Part shown: positions 1 through 5,903 of the stretch, in pieces
Position numbering within the stretch: the stretch's first letter is position 1
Layout of the letters: each line of letters begins with the position of its first letter
Source: Bacteroidales bacterium Bact_07
Lineage (GTDB): Bacteria; Bacteroidota; Bacteroidia; Bacteroidales; Tenuifilaceae
DNA length: 7,091 nt
Direction: 5' to 3'
NCBI GenBank assembly: GCA_001603415.1
Contig: LUYY01000006.1
Coordinates: 1-7,091 of the forward strand
Position numbers and translations under genes: made by a program
The notes under the pieces: generated by a model
Database searches by the model: none
Told to the model about the DNA's origin: nothing
What the model saw: the letters and a program-made list of their open reading frames with translations, nothing else

Positions 1-519
1 GTGTTTGTTGCCGTTTCGTTGGTTGTTATACTTACATTTGCTTTTATAGTCAGAGAACTTGCTTTTGCCCCCGATGATGCCAACTGGGAAAGCATGAAAA
101 GCAAGCCCGAAAAGGTTGAACCCATTAAACTACCATCGGATGTTTCATCGGAAAACGATGAGATAGATAAAAAATACGAAACTACCAACCCAGACGAGGG
201 AAAGGCTAATATTGAGTCAACTAACCTGCAGCAAACGGAAACGGCCGAAGATGTTATTGAAAAAAATTTAACCCAATCCAAACCAGCAAAAACCACATCG
301 CCCATTTTCAGCCTTGTTGTAGGCAGTTTCGCCGAGAAAGCTAATGCACAGAAATTTGTTAACAACCTTAAAGCAGAAGGCTATAAGGCCGAGGTTTACA
401 ACAGACCAAACGGAAAGTACCTTGCTGTGGTTGGCCGCTATAGTAGTAAGGAGGAAGCTAATACTCAAAAAGAAAAGTTGAAAAATAAGTTTCAGGGAAT
501 TTGGATTATTAGCCGATAA
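1..519 (+). CDS. SPOR-domain membrane protein, 5' end outside the window
   Basis: The reading frame is open to the left edge and ends in TAA at 517-519. The visible 172 residues begin with a hydrophobic segment (about 1-18), which looks like a single membrane anchor. A charged, low-complexity linker rich in E, K, S and T follows (about 25-100). The C-terminus (about 101-172) is a SPOR domain, shown by the FSLVVGSF start, the NAQKF helix, GYKAEVY, and the KYLAVVGRYSS strand followed by an EEA helix. SPOR domains bind denuded peptidoglycan glycan strands, often at the division site as in FtsN, so an envelope or septal role is likely but the specific partner is unknown. The anchor-linker-SPOR order implies a short cytoplasmic N-terminus with the SPOR domain in the periplasm. 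The GTG at position 1 is probably an internal valine codon, since the anchor starts immediately and a few cytoplasmic residues would be expected before it. The next gene starts 2 bases after the stop, so the two are very likely cotranscribed. Confidence 0.88.
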   Translation: MFVAVSLVVILTFAFIVRELAFAPDDANWESMKSKPEKVEPIKLPSDVSSENDEIDKKYETTNPDEGKANIESTNLQQTETAEDVIEKNLTQSKPAKTTSPIFSLVVGSFAEKANAQKFVNNLKAEGYKAEVYNRPNGKYLAVVGRYSSKEEANTQKEKLKNKFQGIWIISR

Positions 520-521
520 CA

Positions 522-1229
522 ATGAATAAAGTAAAGCAGTGTACCTATCCACATATTGGAACTGTAACCTATACCTATAGAACTGGAAGTAAAAGAATTA
601 CGCTTAGAGTAAAAAAGGATAACTCAATACATGTAACCATTCCTTTTTTGGTAAAGTTCTCATTTGCTGAGGAATTCGTTATATCCAAAACCGATTGGAT
701 AGTAACAAGACTGCAAGAAAACCTCAAGCATAGCAATCCAATTGTTGAGTTTAAAACTAAGTACCATAAAATTCGATTGCAAGCTGATAGCATCATTTCA
801 AAAAATAGGGTTATAAAAAGAGGGAATGAAATTTTAATTTACCATCCCACGTCTGTAGAACCTTCCAGTAAAGAATTGCAGGAGTATGCCAAAAAGGTTA
901 TTACCGAAGTGCTGCGAGCCGAAGCGAAATACTATTTACCGGGCAGGGTAAAGGAATTAGCCACTCTATATGGTTTTGGGTTCGGCCATGTTACCATCCG
1001 TAACTCAAAATCGCGTTGGGGGAGCTGCAGCGGGAAAAACAACATCAGCCTAAGTCTTAGGCTATTGTATTTACCCGATAATCTTATCGATTATGTGATA
1101 CTTCACGAACTTTGCCACACTAAGGAGAAAAATCATGGCCCAAGGTTTTGGCAACTCTTAGATTCGGTTTGTGGAGGAAATTCTAAAAACCTATCGAAGG
1201 AACTAAAGAAACTCCCTCTTCTGCTTTAA
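522..1229 (+). CDS. YgjP/DUF45-type zinc metallohydrolase (M48-like)
   Basis: This 235-residue protein has the length and layout of the YgjP-like DUF45 family. The N-terminal half (about 10-110) is the beta-rich region with the KRITLRV strand typical of these proteins. The C-terminal half carries the conserved RNSKSRWGSCS block (161-170 region) and the zinc-binding HELCH motif (H195, E196, H199). The NHGPRFW motif follows, and its H205 is the likely third metal ligand. All three presumed ligands and the catalytic glutamate are present, so the protein looks active. The family resembles SprT/M48 metallopeptidases, but its physiological substrate is not settled, so the call stays at metal-dependent hydrolase. 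No signal peptide is visible, so it is probably cytoplasmic. The ATG is 2 bases after the stop of the SPOR gene, which decides the start and implies a shared transcript and possibly coupled translation. Its 3' end faces the 93-residue gene 34 bases away. Confidence 0.9.
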   Translation: MNKVKQCTYPHIGTVTYTYRTGSKRITLRVKKDNSIHVTIPFLVKFSFAEEFVISKTDWIVTRLQENLKHSNPIVEFKTKYHKIRLQADSIISKNRVIKRGNEILIYHPTSVEPSSKELQEYAKKVITEVLRAEAKYYLPGRVKELATLYGFGFGHVTIRNSKSRWGSCSGKNNISLSLRLLYLPDNLIDYVILHELCHTKEKNHGPRFWQLLDSVCGGNSKNLSKELKKLPLLL

Positions 1230-1232
1230 AAA

Positions 1233-1245
1233 ACTGACTTTCAGT
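1233..1245 (-). terminator. Weak possible intrinsic terminator for the leftward block
   Basis: In the 34-base convergent gap, ACTGA (1233-1237) and TCAGT (1241-1245) form a perfect 5-bp stem with a 3-base loop. Read on the minus strand, the stem runs into six T residues (complement of A1228-A1233), as expected for an intrinsic terminator downstream of the 93-residue gene. The stem has only two G-C pairs, so it would be weak and may be chance. It overlaps no coding sequence apart from the tail of the T run, which touches the stop codon of the convergent gene. Confidence 0.3.
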
Positions 1246-1263
1246 ATATCTTCTAACCGTAAA

Positions 1264-1545
1264 CTATTCTTCAAGCGAGTTAATTCGTTCAGCCAGTTCA
1301 ACCACCTCATCGTAGAATTCATTGGCCAATTTCTGAAAATCGACTTTGTGCGGTTTGCCTCTGGTATAGGATTTTTTTGAGATTTTTGAGATAATTTCCT
1401 GTTCAAGTATCATTATATCGGAGATGATATCGAGAACCCGTTCCTGTGATATTGGCTCAGAGTAAGCTAGCTGGGTATAGCACTCATCGAGTAGGTGCTT
1501 CACCATATGCTTAATATCCTTTTTTAGGTCTTTAACGCTTGACAT
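1264..1545 (-). CDS. Small helical protein of unknown function (93 aa)
   Basis: I do not recognise a named family. The 93-residue protein is highly charged and appears almost entirely alpha-helical: a lysine-rich first helix (about 4-20), a second helix after a PIS turn (about 31-57), a basic break at SYTRGKPHK (59-67), and a third acidic helix (about 69-93). Heptad-like spacing of I, L and V suggests a helical bundle or coiled-coil oligomer. There is no signal peptide, membrane segment, zinc motif or helix-turn-helix. The rival minus-strand frame at 1203-1406 has no stronger case and runs over the stop of the metallohydrolase gene. The chosen frame starts at an ATG about 30 bases downstream of a possible promoter box and ends (TAG) just short of the convergent gene. 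It lies 112 bases downstream of the flavin-type gene on the same strand, so it could be the last gene of that block or transcribed separately. Confidence 0.75.
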   Translation of the reverse strand: MSSVKDLKKDIKHMVKHLLDECYTQLAYSEPISQERVLDIISDIMILEQEIISKISKKSYTRGKPHKVDFQKLANEFYDEVVELAERINSLEE

Positions 1546-1573
1546 ATCAAAAAAACGGTATCAATTTTCCATA

Positions 1574-1601
1574 TAAATATAAACTATTTCTGAAAAATCA
1601 A
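1574..1601 (-). promoter_or_regulatory. Possible promoter of the 93-residue gene
   Basis: On the minus strand, TTG (1599-1601 complement) is followed after 17 bases by TATATTTA (1574-1581 complement), a near match to the Bacteroidota -7 box TAnnTTTG with only the last base differing. The box is about 28 bases before the ATG at 1545. The region is very AT-rich, so a chance match is likely enough to keep confidence low. Confidence 0.25.
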
Positions 1602-1615
1602 GCATGGGAAAAGAT

Positions 1616-1632
1616 ATTTTTTAATAAAAAAT
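1616..1632. repeat. A/T-only perfect palindrome after the flavin-type gene
   Basis: ATTTTTTA (1616-1623) and TAAAAAAT (1625-1632) are exact reverse complements around a single A. As RNA it can fold to a 7-bp stem with a 3-base loop, made only of A-U pairs. It lies 25 bases beyond the stop of the split-barrel gene (minus strand). It could be a feeble transcript end or a protein-binding site, but it has no G-C pairs and may simply reflect AT-rich spacer sequence. Confidence 0.3.
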
Positions 1633-1657
1633 TGCAAGCCATATACCCAGAAATCGA

Positions 1658-2122
1658 TTAGTATCCGTAAGCCTTACCCTCAATTTTTTCAGGTTTTACC
1701 CGAAAAACCTTAACATTTTTAAGGGCAGGTAAGCTATAATCAAAATTATCGCGGCCAGTGTACTTTTTCATGATGATGTTCATGTAATGCTTTTTCTCAT
1801 TCATATCGCAAATTTCCTCAACTTTCCCATAAATAAGCACGCTACGATATTTCATGGAATATGAACAAGCAACTTCTTTGTGTTGGTAACGCAAAAGGTA
1901 ATCGGAACTAAATGCCACGCAAACATTGGGGTTTTGTTTCCAAATCTCAATCTTTTTCCCTTCTGGACCTGAATGGAGGTAAAGGGAACCATCGTGGAAG
2001 CCAAAGTTAAAGGGTAGAACATAGGGTTTACCATCCAAATCGACCATGCTAACATGGCATACTTCTGTTGAACTTATAACCAGTTCAATTTCCGATTGCA
2101 GATCAATAGTGCGTGACTTCAT
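1658..2122 (-). CDS. NimA-like FMN-binding split-barrel protein (PNPOx family)
   Basis: The 154-residue protein matches the pyridoxamine 5'-phosphate oxidase-like split-barrel fold, in the branch that includes NimA-type nitroimidazole-resistance proteins. Visible landmarks are the CHVSMVDLDGKPYVLPFNFGF strands (from about residue 22 to 42), LYLHSGPEGKK (47-57), a stretch equivalent to NPNVCVAF (64-71), YRSVLIYGKVEEI (92-104) and a C-terminal VFRVKPEKIEGK strand (139-150). Family members bind FMN, or sometimes F420 or heme, usually as cytoplasmic homodimers. The position-50 histidine followed by SGPEGKK is typical of this branch. Length is normal for a single-domain member. Most such proteins do not confer drug resistance, so a general flavin-dependent reductase or cofactor-binding role is the safer reading. 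The ATG at 2122 gives the expected short N-terminal helix before the first strand. The gene lies 74 bases downstream of the calcium ATPase on the same strand. Confidence 0.87.
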   Translation of the reverse strand: MKSRTIDLQSEIELVISSTEVCHVSMVDLDGKPYVLPFNFGFHDGSLYLHSGPEGKKIEIWKQNPNVCVAFSSDYLLRYQHKEVACSYSMKYRSVLIYGKVEEICDMNEKKHYMNIIMKKYTGRDNFDYSLPALKNVKVFRVKPEKIEGKAYGY

Positions 2123-2150
2123 TGCAACAACTTGTTTTTGTTAATCAATA

Positions 2151-2179
2151 CAAATTAAGTAAAAATAGATGATGTTCAA
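2151..2179 (-). promoter_or_regulatory. Possible promoter between the ATPase and split-barrel genes
   Basis: Reading the minus strand, TTG (2177-2179 complement) is followed after 18 bases by TTAATTTG (2151-2158 complement), which resembles the Bacteroidota -7 box TAnnTTTG with one mismatch at the second position. It would start transcription roughly 20-30 bases before the ATG at 2122. If real, the split-barrel gene has its own promoter and need not depend on the ATPase transcript. Confidence 0.35.
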
Positions 2180-2196
2180 CCTTCTTAAACACCATT

Positions 2197-5013
2197 TTAA
2201 ATTTTTATGGTTCTTTTTGCCAGGTAACCAAGAATCAGTACAGGCGAGGTGGCAATAATATGAAGCAACCATTCAATTCCGGTAAGAGGAACAGTTCTAA
2301 ACACCTCGCCGCCAAATTGCACAATCGCAAATTGACCTAACAGAATGGTTAACGCTATGGTTACAAAGAGTTTATTGGACGAGAAACTGAATATACCTAC
2401 GCCCCCAAATAACCTGCGAGCATTGAATAGGTTCCAAAACTGGATTAATACAAAGATATTAAAGAAACAGGTTAGTTCCTTACTGCTAAAGCCATCATCA
2501 TATTTATAGAACAAAAGTAAACCGACCAGAATAATGTAGAAAATAATTGCAGTCGCTATTAGATACCTTAAGATGCCAGCATTCAAAATAAACTCACGGG
2601 GCGAGCGGGGCTTTCGTTTCATTATTTCTGAATGCGGTGGTTCAGTAGCCAATGCCAGAGCGGCAAATGTATCCATTATTAAGTTAACCCAAAGCATTTG
2701 GGTTACTGTTAAAGGCAAATCGATGCCCGTGAAGGGCCCTGTTAACACAATTGCAACAGCAACAAGGTTTATGGTGAGCTGAAAGTATAAGAATTTCTGA
2801 ATGTTCTGGTATAGAGCCCTACCCCAACGGGTTGCATTAACAATACTTGAGAACGAATCGTCTAAAAGGATAATATCTGCAGCATCCTTAGCCACTTGAG
2901 TGCCAGACCCCATTGCCAATCCCACATCTGCCTGATTAAGCGCAGGAGCATCATTTGTACCGTCGCCCGTAACGGCAACCACATTATGTAGCTTTTGAAG
3001 TAGCGATACCATCCGTAACTTATCGGAAGGGCGAGCCCTATACATCACTTTTAAATCGGGCAAAACCTTTAACGCCTCATCATCGGAAAGTTTTTCGAAA
3101 TCGGGCCCTGAAATGGACAAATCGTTGGAATGCTCGGTCAGCAAACCAGCATTTTTGCCTATGGCAATGGCTGTATCCTGATTGTCGCCTGTAACCATTT
3201 TAACATCGATACCTGCTATATGGCATTCATTAATAGCAGCAGCAACTTCATCACGCAACGGGTCGGCAATTCCAACTATTCCCAGGAATATTAAACTATT
3301 GGGCATTTCGGAATCACTTAAACTTTCAGAGAGTACCTCGGAATAAGCAAATGCAATGGTTCGCAAGGCTTTAACCTGGTATTCCTTCAGCTTTTCATGT
3401 ATGTGGTCACTAACCGTTTGTGAGCTACACATGGTTAGTACCTTTTCGGGTGCACCTTTAACCAATAGTAATCTTTTCCCCAAATCAACGGAATGGCCCA
3501 CAGTTATCATATACTTTTTTTCCGAGGAAAAAGGATGCTGAACATCAACCTTAAAACTATCGCGAAGCAGGCGGTAATCCACACCCAACTCATTTAGCCA
3601 TAGCAAAAGCGCACCATCGGTAGGATTTCCAACAACAGTGGTTGGTTCTTTTGAAAAATCGAGATGAGCGGTTGAGTTTACAGCCAGCGATAGTTTTACG
3701 AGTGTCGAAAGATTTTTGGTATCGCTATCCTGTAGGAAGTCATAGTCAATCACGCGCATGCGATTTTGGGTAAGAGTACCGGTTTTATCGGTACAAATCA
3801 CCGTAGTAGCGCCCATGGTTTCAGTAGCCTGCAACTTTCGAACCAGGTTATTTTCTGCCGTCATTTTACGCATGCTGTAAGCAAGGCTAAGAGTTACGCT
3901 CATGGAGAGTCCTTCGGGCACAGCCACAACAATAAGGGTCATGGAAACCATGAAATAGTTGAGAAGGTGGCTCAACAGATTACTATCAAGTAAAATGCCT
4001 GCAGAAAAAATATCGATATTTAATAAGGCTGCAATGGCAAGGCCTGATGAAATAATAAGAAATGCCGATACTAATAGTAAAAGCAACTGTCGTTTTGAAT
4101 TATTGGGATAAGGTAGAGGAATTTTGAAAGGCACCCTTAACCAGCCAAGTATTGCATTGATTGAAGGAACCCAGTATTTGGCCAAGATGATAATAATGGA
4201 AAGCACTACAACTGCCACTACATATTCCTGCTCAAAGGTAAAGTCGTTGACGGGGTTCACCAAATCAAAAATGGTGAGAATTACAAAAGCAAGAATGGCT
4301 ATAAAGAACGCTGCTGAACTGATATACTCGCTTAGTTTTTGAAGCTGTTTGGTTAACGGAGTTGGGTTATTCACCTCAACCGTAGCAGCGTGAGCCGTTT
4401 TACCAATTTCGGTACTGTCGCCAACTGCGGTTGTCTGGTAAACACCATGGCCATCGGTAACTGTTGTGCCCTTGAGTACCAGATTGGGCGAGTAGGTTGT
4501 TTTATAGCTATTGGTTGGTGTTGAGGTTTTATTTGTTGAAGGCTCACCGGTAAGTGATGATTCGTTGACAATTAAAGAAACCGATTCTAAAAGAATGCCA
4601 TCGGAAGGGATTTCATCACCTCGGTCAACAATAACAATATCCCCAACCACAACATCGCGTTTGGGAACCGAGGTAACACCACCGTTACGAATAACCTTTA
4701 CGTGCAACTCATCGTTAACGCTGTTAAGCAATTCAAACTCCTTTGAGGCTTTGTACTCATTTATAAAAGCCATGACCGTGGCTAGCAGAATTGCTACTAC
4801 TATTCCAACCCCCTCGAGGTAATGCCCATTGGTTAAGCCAACTGCAATGGCAATGATGGCTGCCACTATAAGAATCTTAATTATAGGGTCTTCAAACTTT
4901 TCCAGCAGTAATTTCCACCATGGAGTTTGAGGCGGAGGAGTAATTATGTTTTCACCGTAACGATTTCTGTTTTGTATAACCTCACTATCGGTTAAACCCT
5001 TATATACGCTCAT
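2197..5013 (-). CDS. PMCA-type (P2B) calcium-translocating P-type ATPase
   Basis: This 938-residue inner-membrane pump couples ATP hydrolysis to export of Ca2+ from the cytoplasm. All catalytic motifs are intact: actuator TGE at 155-157, phosphorylation site CTDKTGT with D409, nucleotide-binding KGAPEK at 519-524, TGDN at 608-611 and hinge GDGTNDAP at 683-690. Membrane segment M4 has PEGL (E367). M6 has the WVNLIMDT stretch with N777 and D781, and M5 has an alanine (A752) where SERCA has its site-I glutamate. This pattern is the PMCA one and predicts a single Ca2+ site; that is inference from family knowledge. The N-terminal cation-ATPase domain starts normally at Y4-K-G-L, supporting the ATG at 5013, and there is no calmodulin-binding tail. 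Residues about 252-345 contain a long hydrophobic insertion between M3 and M4 with two extra possible membrane segments. The gene is divergent from yebC. No convincing promoter was found in its AT-rich upstream region. Confidence 0.95.
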   Translation of the reverse strand: MSVYKGLTDSEVIQNRNRYGENIITPPPQTPWWKLLLEKFEDPIIKILIVAAIIAIAVGLTNGHYLEGVGIVVAILLATVMAFINEYKASKEFELLNSVNDELHVKVIRNGGVTSVPKRDVVVGDIVIVDRGDEIPSDGILLESVSLIVNESSLTGEPSTNKTSTPTNSYKTTYSPNLVLKGTTVTDGHGVYQTTAVGDSTEIGKTAHAATVEVNNPTPLTKQLQKLSEYISSAAFFIAILAFVILTIFDLVNPVNDFTFEQEYVVAVVVLSIIIILAKYWVPSINAILGWLRVPFKIPLPYPNNSKRQLLLLLVSAFLIISSGLAIAALLNIDIFSAGILLDSNLLSHLLNYFMVSMTLIVVAVPEGLSMSVTLSLAYSMRKMTAENNLVRKLQATETMGATTVICTDKTGTLTQNRMRVIDYDFLQDSDTKNLSTLVKLSLAVNSTAHLDFSKEPTTVVGNPTDGALLLWLNELGVDYRLLRDSFKVDVQHPFSSEKKYMITVGHSVDLGKRLLLVKGAPEKVLTMCSSQTVSDHIHEKLKEYQVKALRTIAFAYSEVLSESLSDSEMPNSLIFLGIVGIADPLRDEVAAAINECHIAGIDVKMVTGDNQDTAIAIGKNAGLLTEHSNDLSISGPDFEKLSDDEALKVLPDLKVMYRARPSDKLRMVSLLQKLHNVVAVTGDGTNDAPALNQADVGLAMGSGTQVAKDAADIILLDDSFSSIVNATRWGRALYQNIQKFLYFQLTINLVAVAIVLTGPFTGIDLPLTVTQMLWVNLIMDTFAALALATEPPHSEIMKRKPRSPREFILNAGILRYLIATAIIFYIILVGLLLFYKYDDGFSSKELTCFFNIFVLIQFWNLFNARRLFGGVGIFSFSSNKLFVTIALTILLGQFAIVQFGGEVFRTVPLTGIEWLLHIIATSPVLILGYLAKRTIKI

Positions 5014-5062
5014 GATTCAGAAAAATAAACTACACAAAGAAAACAAAAAGATTTAAGAATGG

Positions 5063-5093
5063 TTGGTCGAATAGTCAAAAAAATTTACGTTTG
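5063..5093 (+). promoter_or_regulatory. Promoter of yebC, Bacteroidota consensus
   Basis: TTG at 5063-5065 and TACGTTTG at 5086-5093 are separated by 20 bases, an exact fit to the Bacteroidota primary sigma factor pattern (-33 TTG, -7 TAnnTTTG). Transcription would start near 5098-5100, giving a leader of about 25 bases before the ATG at 5125. The leader has no Shine-Dalgarno sequence, which is usual in this phylum. The elements sit in the 111-base divergent region shared with the ATPase gene. Confidence 0.65.
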
Positions 5094-5124
5094 CAGTTAA
5101 ATTGAACTAACAACTTTTCACAAA

Positions 5125-5841
5125 ATGGGAAGAGCATTTGAATACCGAAAAGCACGTAAGCTAAAGCGCTGGGGAAACATGGCAAGGGTGTTCACCAGGC
5201 TGGGAAAAGAAATTACCATGGCAGCAAAAGCCGGTGGCCCTGACCCCGAAACTAACCCCAAACTCCGACTGCTAATCCAAAATGCAAAGTCGGAGAACAT
5301 GCCTAAAGAGAATGTAGAGCGAGCCATAAAACGGGCAACCGATAAGGACACTAAGGATTATAAGGAAGTGGTTTACGAGGGCTACGGGCCTCATGGCATA
5401 GCCATATTGGTTGAAACGGCTACCGATAACCCAACAAGAACCGTAGCCAATGTTCGCAGCTACTTCAACAAGTATGGAGGTTCGCTAGGAACCACAGGCA
5501 TGCTCGATTTCATATTCGAACGTAAATGTTCATTCAAGGTTGCCAAAAACTCTGACATCTCGATGGAAGACCTGGAGCTTGAACTCATCGATTTTGGGGT
5601 AGAAGAAGTTTTTGCTGAGGATGAAACCATAATGCTATTTGCTGAGTTTACTCAGTTTGGCCCAATACAAAGATTTCTGGAAGAAAAAGGATTAAACATC
5701 ATCAGTTTCCAGTTTGAGCGAATTCCAAACGATACCAAAAAGTTAACCCCGGAACAACAGGCTGAAGTTGAAAAACTTATTGAAAAAATTGAGGAAGATG
5801 AGGATGTAACTAATGTTTTCCACAACATGGCAGCTGAATAA
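5125..5841 (+). CDS. yebC: YebC/PmpR/TACO1-family protein
   Basis: The 238-residue protein is full length for the YebC family. The N-terminal three-helix domain starts with MGRAFEYRKARKLKRW, the Bacteroidota form of the usual MAGHSKW start. It includes the AAKAGGPDPETNP loop (33-45) and the PKENVERAI helix (60-68). The central core shows YEGYGP (84-89) and the DNPTRTVANVRSYFNK block from 101, with GGSLG at 118-122. The protein ends with an acidic helix and the family's V-HN element (231-234). YebC proteins were long annotated as DNA-binding regulators (PmpR). More recent work on bacterial YebC and mitochondrial TACO1 supports a ribosome-associated role in relieving stalling at proline-rich stretches. 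The protein is cytoplasmic. It is transcribed alone from a well-matched promoter and ends 29 bases before a hairpin facing the stress-protein gene. Confidence 0.95.
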   Translation: MGRAFEYRKARKLKRWGNMARVFTRLGKEITMAAKAGGPDPETNPKLRLLIQNAKSENMPKENVERAIKRATDKDTKDYKEVVYEGYGPHGIAILVETATDNPTRTVANVRSYFNKYGGSLGTTGMLDFIFERKCSFKVAKNSDISMEDLELELIDFGVEEVFAEDETIMLFAEFTQFGPIQRFLEEKGLNIISFQFERIPNDTKKLTPEQQAEVEKLIEKIEEDEDVTNVFHNMAAE

Positions 5842-5870
5842 GTTTTCGTTACTTATAATGGTATAAACTC

Positions 5871-5898
5871 AAATGGCCACTTTGATTAGTGGCCATTT
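5871..5898. terminator. Bidirectional terminator hairpin between yebC and the Usp gene
   Basis: AAATGGCCAC (5871-5880) and GTGGCCATTT (5889-5898) are perfect reverse complements with an 8-base spacer; T5881-A5888 can add an eleventh pair. The stem has a GC-rich core flanked by A runs on one side and T runs on the other, so on either strand the transcript ends the hairpin in UUU. It sits between two convergent genes, 29 bases past the yebC stop and 5 bases from the stop codon of the Usp gene. The U tract is short, so termination strength is uncertain. Confidence 0.75.
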
Positions 5899-5903
5899 CC
5901 CAT

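Noticed and set aside
1..3. GTG at position 1 as the true start of the SPOR gene
   Set aside because: The frame is open at the window edge and the membrane anchor begins at once, so the gene most likely starts to the left of the window.
268..552. Minus-strand frame of 94 residues across the SPOR and metallohydrolase junction
   Set aside because: It is a shadow of the SPOR-domain coding sequence, with no recognisable domain or promoter.
1203..1406. Minus-strand frame of 67 residues
   Set aside because: It overlaps the end of the metallohydrolase gene and the 93-residue gene in another frame, and its composition is not protein-like compared with the alternative frame.
2126..2136. Palindrome AACAA-C-TTGTT before the split-barrel gene
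   Set aside because: The spacer is a single base, so it cannot form a useful hairpin, and it is too short and AT-rich to support an operator call.
4511..4822. Plus-strand frame of 103 residues inside the ATPase gene
   Set aside because: It is antisense to the actuator-domain coding region of a fully intact ATPase and shows Ser/Thr-rich shadow composition with no motif.
5014..5060. Promoter candidates for the ATPase gene on the minus strand
   Set aside because: TATTTTTC and TAGTTTAT lie in a T-rich tract but have poor box matches, spacers outside the usual range or almost no leader, so none was annotated.
5118..5351. Minus-strand frame of 77 residues opposite the yebC start
   Set aside because: It is antisense to the conserved YebC N-terminal domain and is explained as a shadow frame.
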